Of a DNA stretch of 15,009 nt, positions 1-7,584 are shown piece by piece. Within the stretch, counting starts at the first letter, position 1; every line of letters begins with the position of its first letter. The stretch spans positions 1-15,009 of the forward strand of contig JAITNU010000146.1 of the NCBI GenBank assembly GCA_031290325.1, read 5' to 3'. The position numbers and the translations under genes were made by a program. The notes beneath the pieces were generated by a model. That model was not told where the DNA came from, did not search any database, and saw only the letters and a program-made list of their open reading frames with translations. Origin of the DNA: Treponema sp. (GTDB lineage Bacteria; Spirochaetota; Spirochaetia; Treponematales; Breznakiellaceae).

Positions 1-1
1 C

Positions 2-331
2 CTGGTTCAGCCTGACCTGCTGGTAATCTGCAACAAAACCAAGACCGACGGGCAGCGCTGCAACGGAGCGCCGGATATGGTCATTGAGATTCTCTCCCTT
101 TCCACTGCCGGGCGGGACCTGGAAGAAAAGTTCGCCTTGTATCAGCAGGCCGGGGTACGGGAGTACTGGATCGTAGACCCCTGGAACAAGACCATCGAAG
201 TCAACCTGCTGATCGCAGGCCGGTATGTACAGACGAAGTATGGCCAAACCGAAGAGGTCCCGGTAACCGTCCTGCCGGGGTGCCGCATAGACGTTCCAGC
301 CATCTGGGAGTACGCAGATGCCTGGACGTGA
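2..331 (+). CDS. Uma2-family endonuclease, 5'-truncated by window edge
   Basis: This is the C-terminal 109 residues of a Uma2 (DUF820) protein, a PD-(D/E)XK-type nuclease fold common in bacterial accessory regions; its cellular role is generally unknown. The reading frame is open from base 2 and ends at TGA 329-331, so the gene starts outside the window; the internal ATG at 77 is not a credible start because the frame and family homology continue upstream of it. The visible catalytic pattern is Asp5 (QPDL), Glu29 (VIEIL) and Lys43 (EEKF), counted from the window edge, followed by the diagnostic EYWIVDP block. The usual LSPST reads LSLST here. The next gene, 18 bases downstream, is a clear paralogue, so this is a tandem duplication. 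Family assignment is firm; nuclease activity is inferred only from the fold. Confidence 0.85.
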   Translation: MVQPDLLVICNKTKTDGQRCNGAPDMVIEILSLSTAGRDLEEKFALYQQAGVREYWIVDPWNKTIEVNLLIAGRYVQTKYGQTEEVPVTVLPGCRIDVPAIWEYADAWT

Positions 332-349
332 AATAGTGAGGAGTTGATA

Positions 350-922
350 ATGAGCGATGCAGCACTAAAACAAGAGTTCACCTTTGCCGATTATCTCACC
401 TGGGATGATGATGAACGGTGGGAACTCATCGACGGGAAGGCGTACATGATGTCCTCACCAACGCCCTTCCATCAAAACATCAGCGGGGATATATTTGGCC
501 AAATGTGGAACTTTTTGCGAGGTAAACCCTGTCAAGTATACGAGGCCCTGGGTGTCAGACTTTTCCCCAGGTTTGACCAGTGTGATAACACCTTTGTCGT
601 GCCGGATATCGCGGTGGTTTGTGATAGAGCAAAGCTATACGGCGGATTTTGTAATGGCCCGCCGAACCTGATCGTTGAGATCCTCTCCCCTTCCACTGCG
701 GAAAACGACCTGGAGGGCGGGGAAAAATTCCGGCACTATCAGGAAGCCGGGGTACCGGAGTACTGGATCGTGGATCCCCAAAACAAGACGGTGGACGTCA
801 ATATCCTCCGGGCGGGCCGGTATGCCGGGACGAATTACGACAAGACCCAGTTGATCCCGGTGCAGGTCCTGCCGGGCTGCGTGATCGATATGCCCATGCT
901 GTGGAGTTCCGTGTGGGAATGA
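350..922 (+). CDS. Uma2-family endonuclease (second tandem copy)
   Basis: A full-length Uma2 (DUF820) protein of 190 residues, the usual size for the family. The ATG at 350 is chosen over the in-frame TTG at 344 because GAGGAG (338-343) lies six bases before it. The N-terminal part holds the ELIDGK motif (residues 25-30). The PD-(D/E)XK-like core shows Asp86 (VVPDIAVV), Glu110 (LIVEILSPST) and Lys126 (GEKFRHY), then EYWIVDP at 137-143. Compared with the upstream copy there are two extra glycines just before the catalytic lysine. The two copies are similar along their whole shared length, including the LPGC motif near the C-terminus, so they arose by tandem duplication and then diverged. A function in the cell cannot be told from sequence. 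FmdE follows after 22 bases and may be co-transcribed. Confidence 0.88.
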   Translation: MSDAALKQEFTFADYLTWDDDERWELIDGKAYMMSSPTPFHQNISGDIFGQMWNFLRGKPCQVYEALGVRLFPRFDQCDNTFVVPDIAVVCDRAKLYGGFCNGPPNLIVEILSPSTAENDLEGGEKFRHYQEAGVPEYWIVDPQNKTVDVNILRAGRYAGTNYDKTQLIPVQVLPGCVIDMPMLWSSVWE

Positions 923-944
923 GTCTTAATTATGGAGGAAGCGT

Positions 945-1472
945 ATGAATCAAGCCTATTGGGAACGGGCACAGGCCTTTCATGGTCATGCCTGTCCCGG
1001 CCTTGCCGTTGGGGTTAAGGTCTGTGAAGCGGTGGTGGAGAAGATGGGGCTTAATCCGGCCTTGGATGAGGAACTGGTCTGTATCACCGAAAATGACGCC
1101 TGCGGGGTGGATGCCATCCAATCCCTGATGAGCTGCACCTTTGGTAAGGGCAACCTGATCTACAAGAACACGGGAAAGCATGCCTATACCTTTATCAATC
1201 GAACAAACGGCAAGGCAATGCGGTTCTATCTCAAGACAAAGAAGGGCCGGATGGACCGGGTGGCGTATCAGGACTATCTGCTCAACGCGCCTATAGACGA
1301 ACTGTTTGACTGTCAGGAGGTGGACACCAAAGCACCGGAACAGGCCCGGATTTTTTCTTCAGTTTCCTGTGAAATCTGCGGTGAAACGGCGCCGGAGCAT
1401 AAGATCCGTTTACAGGAAGGTAAAAAAGTATGCCTGGATTGTTTTAAGGAATACAGCCGCGGCTGGGGGTAG
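945..1472 (+). CDS. FmdE-family protein with C-terminal zinc ribbon
   Basis: A 175-residue protein of the FmdE family, named after subunit E of tungsten/molybdenum formylmethanofuran dehydrogenase but widespread in bacteria that lack that enzyme. The N-terminal domain carries the family motifs FHGHACPG (residues 12-19), ENDACGVDAIQ (49-59) and SCTFGKGNL (63-71); His13, Cys17 and Cys53 are candidate metal ligands. The C-terminus is a separate four-cysteine zinc ribbon, CEIC at 142-145 and CLDC at 163-166. GGAGGAA at 934-940 sits just before the ATG. No other formylmethanofuran dehydrogenase subunit is near, so a role in that enzyme is unlikely; metal binding or redox sensing is more plausible. 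The downstream histidine-rich protein fits a metal-related context. Family assignment is firm, function is not. Confidence 0.88.
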   Translation: MNQAYWERAQAFHGHACPGLAVGVKVCEAVVEKMGLNPALDEELVCITENDACGVDAIQSLMSCTFGKGNLIYKNTGKHAYTFINRTNGKAMRFYLKTKKGRMDRVAYQDYLLNAPIDELFDCQEVDTKAPEQARIFSSVSCEICGETAPEHKIRLQEGKKVCLDCFKEYSRGWG

Positions 1473-1494
1473 CAGGATAAAAAGATGCTTATCA

Positions 1495-1524
1495 TTGACT
1501 TTTATGAAAAAGTATCGCTAAACT
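1495..1524 (+). promoter_or_regulatory. Candidate sigma70 promoter for the histidine-rich gene and nagAB
   Basis: TTGACT (1495-1500) resembles a -35 box and TAAACT (1519-1524) a weak -10 box, 18 bases apart. They lie in the 101-base gap after fmdE and about 50 bases before the next start codon. The -10 matches only four of six consensus bases, so this is a suggestion. A small hairpin (CGGTT at 1544-1548 with AACCG at 1556-1560) follows immediately before the ribosome binding site. Confidence 0.35.
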
Positions 1525-1573
1525 ACCAATAACACGTTATAGCCGGTTTTTTATCAACCGAAAGGAGCCTTGT

Positions 1574-1915
1574 ATGCATGATGACCACCATGATCATCCC
1601 CACGATCATAGCCACCCGCATGATCATGAACATTCCCCGGAGCACGAACACCCCCATGTTCACGAACATACTCATCCCCACGATCATACCCCGCCGCATT
1701 GCCATGAACACCACGAAGGTAGTAATCATGACCGGACCAAGACCTTACTCACGTATATGCTGGACCATAACCGGGAGCATACCCAGGAACTCAGCGATAT
1801 GGCCCATACCCTGCACCATGCGGGGTTTGCTGAGGCGGCAGGCCTGCTTGACGCAGGGGTAAAGGATTTTGAAAGCGGGAACGAAAAGCTGGCCAAGGTT
1901 CTGGGGCTTATATAA
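1574..1915 (+). CDS. Histidine-rich small protein with conserved C-terminal helical domain
   Basis: This 113-residue protein has two parts. Residues 1-53 contain 23 histidines mixed with Asp, Glu and Pro plus one Cys43, in HDH/HEH/HPH patterns typical of nickel-, cobalt- or zinc-buffering tails. Residues 54-113 form a short helical domain of the type LLTYMLDHNREHTQEL...ALH...AAGLL..G...F..GNEKL, which I recall from small bacterial proteins labelled as cobalt or zinc related; this recall needs a search. AAAGGAG (1561-1567) precedes the ATG by six bases. There is no signal peptide or membrane segment, so it should be cytosolic and act as a metal store or chaperone rather than a transporter. nagA starts 30 bases downstream. 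Several NagA enzymes need a divalent metal, but a direct link is inference. Confidence 0.7.
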   Translation: MHDDHHDHPHDHSHPHDHEHSPEHEHPHVHEHTHPHDHTPPHCHEHHEGSNHDRTKTLLTYMLDHNREHTQELSDMAHTLHHAGFAEAAGLLDAGVKDFESGNEKLAKVLGLI

Positions 1916-1945
1916 TCAGTCCTTTTGAAAGAAAAAGGAATGTCT

Positions 1946-3109
1946 ATGCCGTCTATTTGCCTGCATAACGGAACGGTGTTGACCGGTTTTGCTGTTATGG
2001 AACGGTGCGCCGTTCTTATTGAAGATGGTGTGGTGGGGGATGTTTTTTCCCAGAAACGATTCGAGCAGAAACGGTTCGGTGCTGAGGTTCAAATTATTGA
2101 TGCCTGCGGCGCGTATATTGCACCGGGGTTGATCGATACCCATATACACGGTTTTGGCGGTTTTGGAACCAGTGATGCCTCTGCTGATTCGATTATCCAG
2201 ATGTCCAGGCTCCTGGTCAGATGTGGGGTAACGGCCTTTAATCCTACCCTCTATCCCAGTGAGGAAATGCCTAAAACGGTTGCCCAGATCGCAGCTTCCC
2301 TGGGGCAGGAATCAGGGGCACGGATTATGGGGCTGCACCTGGAAGGCCCTTTTTTGTCGCCAAAACGGCTGGGGGTGCAGCGGCCGGAAACGCTGAGGGC
2401 GGTGGATATTCCTTTCATGGAACAGCTTTGGGAAGCTGCCTGTGGTCATATCATCAACATGACGGTGGCGCCGGAACTCAAAGGGATGCGGGAACTGGCC
2501 CTCTGGTGCATCAAAAAAGGGATTGTGCTCCAGGCCGGTCATACTGATGCGGAATATGAAAACATGGTAGAAGCTATGCAGGCGGGGATACTCCATTCGA
2601 CCCATCTTTTTAATGCCATGAGTAAGATGGATCACCGGAATCCCAATGCGGTGGGTTCTATTCTCATCCATCCGGAAATATCCTGTGAGATTATTGCCGA
2701 TGGCTGTCATGTTCATCCGGATCTTTTTAAGCTTTTGTTGCGGGATAAGCCGGTTGATAAGATCGTGCTGGTAACTGACGGGCTTAAGCCGACAGAACAA
2801 TCGGAAGGTCCCTTTTTTGCCAATGGCGAAGAAGTCGTGTTTCATGACGGACTGTTTCACCGGAAAACTGATGATGTGATTGCCGGCTCTGCGCTCACGA
2901 TGATTCGGGGGGTACAAAACCTGGTGTCCTTTGGGTTTAGTCTTGAGGATGCAGTAAAAACGGCGTCTTCTAACCCCGCACGGATCATGCGGTATAGCCG
3001 GAAAGGGAGCATCATCCCAGGCTGCGATGCGGACCTTGTGGTATTTGACAAAGATTTTTCAGTACGTGCCACCATGGTGGGTGGGGTACTCAAACACAAT
3101 ACGTTATAG
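1946..3109 (+). CDS. nagA: N-acetylglucosamine-6-phosphate deacetylase
   Basis: A 387-residue amidohydrolase of normal NagA length. It removes acetate from N-acetylglucosamine 6-phosphate to give glucosamine 6-phosphate in the cytosol. Visible motifs, numbered from the ATG at 1946: HIH at 66-68 in APGLIDTHIHG, metal ligand Glu133 in HLEGPF, metal ligands His199 (QAGHTDAE) and His220 (STHLFNAM), and catalytic Asp278 (LVTDGL). These match the E. coli set Glu131, His195, His216 and Asp273. In-frame TTG 1925 and ATG 1940 are possible earlier starts, but the AAGGA at 1935-1939 touches 1940 and sits at a good distance from 1946. An imperfect 15-base duplication near residue 37 gives QKRFE-QKRFG. 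nagB follows after eight bases with its ribosome binding site overlapping the nagA stop codon, so the pair is co-transcribed. Confidence 0.95.
   Translation: MPSICLHNGTVLTGFAVMERCAVLIEDGVVGDVFSQKRFEQKRFGAEVQIIDACGAYIAPGLIDTHIHGFGGFGTSDASADSIIQMSRLLVRCGVTAFNPTLYPSEEMPKTVAQIAASLGQESGARIMGLHLEGPFLSPKRLGVQRPETLRAVDIPFMEQLWEAACGHIINMTVAPELKGMRELALWCIKKGIVLQAGHTDAEYENMVEAMQAGILHSTHLFNAMSKMDHRNPNAVGSILIHPEISCEIIADGCHVHPDLFKLLLRDKPVDKIVLVTDGLKPTEQSEGPFFANGEEVVFHDGLFHRKTDDVIAGSALTMIRGVQNLVSFGFSLEDAVKTASSNPARIMRYSRKGSIIPGCDADLVVFDKDFSVRATMVGGVLKHNTL
2051..2079 (+). repeat. Imperfect 15-base tandem duplication inside nagA
   Basis: CAGAAACGATTCGAG (2051-2065) is followed directly by CAGAAACGGTTCGG (2066-2079), encoding QKRFE then QKRFG. 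It lies in the N-terminal beta-sandwich part of NagA, away from the active site, and keeps the reading frame. Confidence 0.7.
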
Positions 3110-3117
3110 GAGAAAGC

Positions 3118-3912
3118 ATGCGTCTTGTGATTCAAAACGATTATGACGCGGTAAGCCGGTGGACAGCCGCCTATATTGCAGAGCGTATCAACGCCTTTTG
3201 TGCTACTTCGGATAAACCCTTTGTGCTGGGACTCCCGACCGGATCAAGTCCCCTGGGGGTTTATAAGGCCCTTATTGGTCTATATACAGCGGGAAAGCTT
3301 TCTTTTTCCCAGGTGCTTACCTTCAACATGGATGAGTATGTGGGATTAGACGAAGCGTCTCCTCAAAGCTATCACCGGTTTATGTGGGATAATTTCTTTC
3401 AGCACATCGACATTGATAAAAAAAACGTCCATATCTTGAACGGCATGGCCCAGGACCTGATTGCGGAGTGCGAGGGCTATGAACAGCGCATCGCTTCCTG
3501 CGGCGGGATTGAGCTTTTCTTAGGTGGCATGGGCGAAGATGGGCACATTGCCTTTAATGAACCTGGTTCATCCCTGCGTTCACGGACCAGGGTAAAGACC
3601 CTCAACCGAGACACCCGGCTCGTCAATTCCCGTTTTTTTGGTAATGATCCTGGCAAAGTGCCTGCCACCGCCCTCACCGTCGGGGTGGGAACTATCATGG
3701 ATTCCCGGGAGATCCTTATCATCGCCAGCGGGCGTAACAAAGCCCGTGCCCTGCATACCGCCATTGAAGAAGGGATTAGTCACCTGTGCCCTCTTTCCTG
3801 TCTGCAAATGCACCCCAAGGCAATCATCCTCTGTGACGAAGATGCTACCAGTGAACTCAAGGTGAGCACCATGCGGTACTTTAAGGAACTTGAGGGCAAC
3901 GATATATCGTGA
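3118..3912 (+). CDS. nagB: Glucosamine-6-phosphate deaminase
   Basis: A 264-residue NagB, which isomerises and deaminates glucosamine 6-phosphate to fructose 6-phosphate and ammonia, the last step of amino-sugar catabolism. The sequence runs in register with E. coli NagB: Asp72 in FNMDEYVGL, Asp141 and His143 in GEDGHIAF and Glu148 in FNEPG are the catalytic residues. The allosteric N-acetylglucosamine 6-phosphate site known in E. coli also appears complete: Tyr121, Ser151, Ser152, Arg158, Lys160 and Tyr254. The phosphate-binding loop LPTGSSP is at 39-45. AGGAGA (3108-3113) overlaps the nagA stop and serves the ATG at 3118. Intact allosteric residues suggest the enzyme is activated by the substrate of NagA. 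It ends 38 bases from the end of the convergent chemoreceptor gene. No nag regulator or transporter is in the window. Confidence 0.97.
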   Translation: MRLVIQNDYDAVSRWTAAYIAERINAFCATSDKPFVLGLPTGSSPLGVYKALIGLYTAGKLSFSQVLTFNMDEYVGLDEASPQSYHRFMWDNFFQHIDIDKKNVHILNGMAQDLIAECEGYEQRIASCGGIELFLGGMGEDGHIAFNEPGSSLRSRTRVKTLNRDTRLVNSRFFGNDPGKVPATALTVGVGTIMDSREILIIASGRNKARALHTAIEEGISHLCPLSCLQMHPKAIILCDEDATSELKVSTMRYFKELEGNDIS

Positions 3913-3950
3913 AATCAGTTGTGCTCTGAGGGTCCCAAACAGTTACGTGA

Positions 3951-5480
3951 TTACGTCTCGTCGATAGTAAGTGTAGGGTCAATGTTGTCCACATCAAGTT
4001 CGCCGTTTAACACCAGTTCCAGTTGATACGCGAGATTCGTGAGCTTTTCCGCAGAGGATGTGGCGACTTTTGTGGCGTGGAGAAAACTGTTAAGGCCACG
4101 GGATATATCGGAGATGGCAAGATGGATCTGTTCGCTTGACTTCCGTTGTTTTTGTGTTGAGATGGTGATGGTTTGTGCTTGATTTGACGTGATCTCCGCC
4201 CCTGAACGGATATCCTTAAAGATATCTTCCAGGTTCTTGATGAGTTTATACCCTTCGGCTATCTTATCGGCTCCCTCTTCACTGGAAATGATCAGAGATG
4301 ATGAAGAGGCTTGTATCTCTTCAACCTGTTCTTTTATCTGTTTGGTAAGATTCGCGATATCATCTGCAAGACGGTTTACTTCCTCTGCTACCACTGCGAA
4401 GCGTTTTCCCCGTTCACCCGCTCCTGCTGCTTCAAGGGCGGCGTTAAAGGCAATGACCTTGGTCTGATCCGTAATGGTGTTGATAACCCGGACAATATCC
4501 CGGATTTTCGTTATCTTCTGTCCCAGCATCACAATACCATTAATCACCCCTTCGTTCTTGTCTTTGATATCCCCCATCTTCTTGACATTGTTTTCCAGCA
4601 CCGAGAATCCGGTAAGCACATCATCTTCCATTTTGGCGGCAATCGTAGCAACGCTTCTGGTTTTGTCGGCAATATCAGTGGCGATCTTGGTATTCTCATT
4701 AATAGTACTGACGATCTCCTCTACTGTTGCCGCCTGATTATTCGCGGTGGTGAATATATCTTTAGATGAAAGAGCTATTTCTTTGGTTGCCTCCCGGATC
4801 ATGCCTGCGATTTCCTTGGTTTGCGTAACCGTCCTGAAGGCCGCATCGGCGGATTCAGATATGATATCTACAGCAAAGATATGGTTCACTAATTCCCTGT
4901 ACCGTTTCAGGATGATGGCGATGATGATCCCGCAGGCGATGAAGGATAGTACCCACCATCCGTCTCTGATGAGTTGGTTCCCTATCATACCTTCGGAGGT
5001 ATACTGGTAGATGTTGAACACAAAAACAATGCTGCCGTAAGCAACAGCGGCGATAATTCCCGAAAAGACCTCGCAAGAAACACTGCACCGTAAGCCACTG
5101 AGAATAATGAATAAGAAATAGCAGGATACCTGGAAACCTGGTAAAATAGCAGGAGATACCAGGCTTGGATATAACGCGATCATAACAACCGTATAGGAAG
5201 CAATACCTATATCAAGAACCACGAATACATATTTAAGCAAGGGCCACATATTTGTGCGTTTACGGAGATAGCAGAACAATCCGATGCTGTACCCGATCAA
5301 CACAAAGGGGCCGCTATACCAGCGCAGAGCTGTAGTGTCGAATCTGTTATATCCACCTCTGAACGCAAGTATCCATATACCGATTCCACATAACACCCCA
5401 AGGGATATACGGAAATAATTGATAATCATTTCACCATTACGTTCTTCTTCTCGGAGACGGTCTATTGTTACTTCCATCAT
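3951..5480 (-). CDS. Methyl-accepting chemotaxis protein with six-helix membrane domain
   Basis: A 509-residue chemoreceptor without a periplasmic ligand domain. Hydrophobic stretches at about residues 20-40, 55-72, 83-104, 114-131, 136-160 and 174-192 suggest six membrane helices, followed directly by the cytoplasmic coiled-coil signalling region without a recognisable HAMP domain. The hairpin tip is at 333-365, with DQTKVIAFNAALEA then AGAGERGKRFAVVAEEV. Compared with E. coli Tsr, the tip Asn of QTN is Lys and the Arg of EAARAGE is Gly. There is no C-terminal CheR-binding pentapeptide. It would sense something in the membrane or cytoplasm, such as energy state or a lipophilic signal; this is inference. 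It is the last gene of the che operon. AAAGGAAAG (in 5482-5490) lies between the upstream stop and its doubled ATG; either ATG could be used. Confidence 0.9.
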   Translation of the reverse strand: MMEVTIDRLREEERNGEMIINYFRISLGVLCGIGIWILAFRGGYNRFDTTALRWYSGPFVLIGYSIGLFCYLRKRTNMWPLLKYVFVVLDIGIASYTVVMIALYPSLVSPAILPGFQVSCYFLFIILSGLRCSVSCEVFSGIIAAVAYGSIVFVFNIYQYTSEGMIGNQLIRDGWWVLSFIACGIIIAIILKRYRELVNHIFAVDIISESADAAFRTVTQTKEIAGMIREATKEIALSSKDIFTTANNQAATVEEIVSTINENTKIATDIADKTRSVATIAAKMEDDVLTGFSVLENNVKKMGDIKDKNEGVINGIVMLGQKITKIRDIVRVINTITDQTKVIAFNAALEAAGAGERGKRFAVVAEEVNRLADDIANLTKQIKEQVEEIQASSSSLIISSEEGADKIAEGYKLIKNLEDIFKDIRSGAEITSNQAQTITISTQKQRKSSEQIHLAISDISRGLNSFLHATKVATSSAEKLTNLAYQLELVLNGELDVDNIDPTLTIDET

Positions 5481-5489
5481 GCCTTTCCT

Positions 5490-7562
5490 TTATTTTGTAC
5501 GGTATTTCTCCACCGCTTTTTGTAAGCCCTGGGACATGTCATTTAGGTTATCGGCGATTTTCGAGGTTGATGAAGTAGCGGTAACGAACTGCCGCACTCC
5601 TGCGGATATTTCCTTGAGGGTTTCAAATATCTGCGAAGAAGCGTACTCCTGTTGTTTGCTTAAATTGGAAATTTGCTGGCTCCTGGTGGCGACGTTCTGA
5701 ATGTTTTCCACAATATCCTCAAACACCACTTTCTGTTCAGTCATACGATCATACCCAATCTCGATCTGCTGGGCACCGTTGTGGGCTTCGTTAATGAGGG
5801 ACCGGGACGCAGATTGTACCTCTTCAATCTTGAGTTTGATTTCTTTGGTGGAATCAACGACATTATCAGCAAAACGCCGGATTTCACTGGCCACCACCGC
5901 GAAACGGGCACCGCTTTCTCCTGAAGAGGATGCCTCCAGAGAGGCGTTAAAGGCGATCAGTTTGGTTTGATCCGCAATGCCGTCGATGATTTGGATTGCC
6001 TCATTGATACGGACGATCATATCGGTGAGTTTTTTGATTTCGTTGATGATCCGGGTATTCTGATCCCGGATGTCCTGCATCATCGTCTGATTCGCGTCCC
6101 GCAGTTCCGCCCCTTTTTCACTGAGTTTATGGGTCTGCCGGGCGATCTCTGCCACTTCTTCGGTCTTTGCCGCCATCTGTTCCGAAAGCTGCTTCGTACT
6201 CTCCATGGTGCTGACGATTTCCGACACACTGGCAGCCTGCTCGTTTGCTGTGGTGGTAATCTCTTTGGCCGATGCGGATAGATCGTAGATCGAAGTTGAG
6301 ACCAGGGTGGAACTTTGCCTGAAGGAGGTAAAAACCGAGCGCAGAGACCCGATAAATCCGTTGAAGGCTTTCATTAAATCGCCGAATTCATCGCTTGAAC
6401 GGACCTCAAGGTTCAGCGAAAGATCGTTGTTTCTTAAGGCGATAAATAAGGCTTGAAGCCGCTTCACCGATTGATTAATGTCAATCATGCTGAAGATAAC
6501 CACGGTAAACGCGAAGAGTACCATGATGATGACGAACAACAAGGACTGCAGGGAATAGGTGCGGTATACAGAGATGCGATAATCAATCATCAGGTTCAGT
6601 TGATCAAGCAGTGCAATCGCGAAATTGCAGGTATACTGGTTGACGGCCACACCAAGTTCAGAAGCCGCGTCAAACGTAGGCGGTTCCTTAGAGGAAACCT
6701 GTTCCAGGTTTTTTAAAAAATCGTTCATCGAGGTCTTGTAAATTTCTTCTTGAGAGCGTAACTCCGGGGTAATCAGAGCTTCTCTTCCCATATTCTTGGT
6801 TTCCATGATTGCCATGTTAAAACTGTAGCTCACCCGCTGGTGATAATCCCCCAGCAGGGTGGTATAGATCGTCAGTGCCCTTTTATCGTCATCAGCAATA
6901 TTGGCCATGGTCAGGTTGTCGGTACTTAAGCGGCGCCCCTGCATTTGCAGCGCAAGCTGGCGATTGGATGAACGGATCAGATTTCCTATACGGATAATCC
7001 GTACCTGGATTTGAGGAATTATATTGAGGGCAGCATCCACAAAATAAGAACTGTTCAGTTCTATATCGAGAACCAGGGTTGAGGTATTACCGATATACAT
7101 GTTCATATCACGGATGGTCTGGATAAAGTTTAAATAGGCGTTCAGAACCGTTTCAGGATCTTCCCGGGACATGGTGCGGAGGCTGTTCCACGCTGCTTTC
7201 ATGTTTTCTATTTTGATGTGTTCCAGATGATTTTCCTTAAGCTTAAGATCGGTAAATTCCAGCTCCTTACGATATTTGTTGATATCATCAGCTAAACTGT
7301 CCAGACTCCGCATAATATCCGCTTCAATCTGACCGAGCTCACTGATCTCATAACCGAGGAATATGCGCAGATGCTGTGGTATTGAATCAAAGAGGTATTC
7401 GATATGTCTGATACATTTAATCCCATATTGCTCTTTGCGGCTTCGCCTGATCCACGTGTTGTTTTCGTTTATGATAAGCCCCAGCATGACTGAAAGGGGC
7501 ACCAGGAATACAACACTGCAGATAATCAGTTTAGTGGAAATTTTTAGTTTCTGAAAAATCAT
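5490..7562 (-). CDS. Methyl-accepting chemotaxis protein with large periplasmic helical sensor
   Basis: A 690-residue transmembrane chemoreceptor. Order: short cytoplasmic tail, membrane helix 1 at about 11-31, an all-helical periplasmic region of about 305 residues (32-336), membrane helix 2 at about 337-359, HAMP at about 360-415 with the DEFGDL motif at 391-396, then the methyl-accepting signalling domain. The periplasmic region is longer than a single four-helix bundle and may be a double or helical-bimodular type; its ligand cannot be predicted. The tip is at 532-557, DQTKLIAFNASLEA then SSSGESGARFAVVA. As in the next gene, the usual Asn of QTN is Lys, and the Arg of EAARAGE is Ser. The start is supported by GCAGGAGG a few bases upstream. 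It lies 22 bases after cheR and nine bases before the second receptor, so the methylation enzymes and both receptors are made together. Confidence 0.93.
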   Translation of the reverse strand: MIFQKLKISTKLIICSVVFLVPLSVMLGLIINENNTWIRRSRKEQYGIKCIRHIEYLFDSIPQHLRIFLGYEISELGQIEADIMRSLDSLADDINKYRKELEFTDLKLKENHLEHIKIENMKAAWNSLRTMSREDPETVLNAYLNFIQTIRDMNMYIGNTSTLVLDIELNSSYFVDAALNIIPQIQVRIIRIGNLIRSSNRQLALQMQGRRLSTDNLTMANIADDDKRALTIYTTLLGDYHQRVSYSFNMAIMETKNMGREALITPELRSQEEIYKTSMNDFLKNLEQVSSKEPPTFDAASELGVAVNQYTCNFAIALLDQLNLMIDYRISVYRTYSLQSLLFVIIMVLFAFTVVIFSMIDINQSVKRLQALFIALRNNDLSLNLEVRSSDEFGDLMKAFNGFIGSLRSVFTSFRQSSTLVSTSIYDLSASAKEITTTANEQAASVSEIVSTMESTKQLSEQMAAKTEEVAEIARQTHKLSEKGAELRDANQTMMQDIRDQNTRIINEIKKLTDMIVRINEAIQIIDGIADQTKLIAFNASLEASSSGESGARFAVVASEIRRFADNVVDSTKEIKLKIEEVQSASRSLINEAHNGAQQIEIGYDRMTEQKVVFEDIVENIQNVATRSQQISNLSKQQEYASSQIFETLKEISAGVRQFVTATSSTSKIADNLNDMSQGLQKAVEKYRTK

Positions 7563-7584
7563 GTACGCCTCCTGCGTGGTATAA

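Noticed and set aside
1578..1862. Overlapping Met/Ile-rich open frame in the histidine-rich gene
   Set aside because: It is a by-product of repeated CATGATCAT-type codons; the His frame has the ribosome binding site and a conserved-looking C-terminal domain.
2312..2917. Long minus-strand open frame (201 codons) inside nagA
   Set aside because: It lies fully opposite a gene with all NagA motifs, has no ribosome binding site of note and its composition looks like a reverse-strand shadow.
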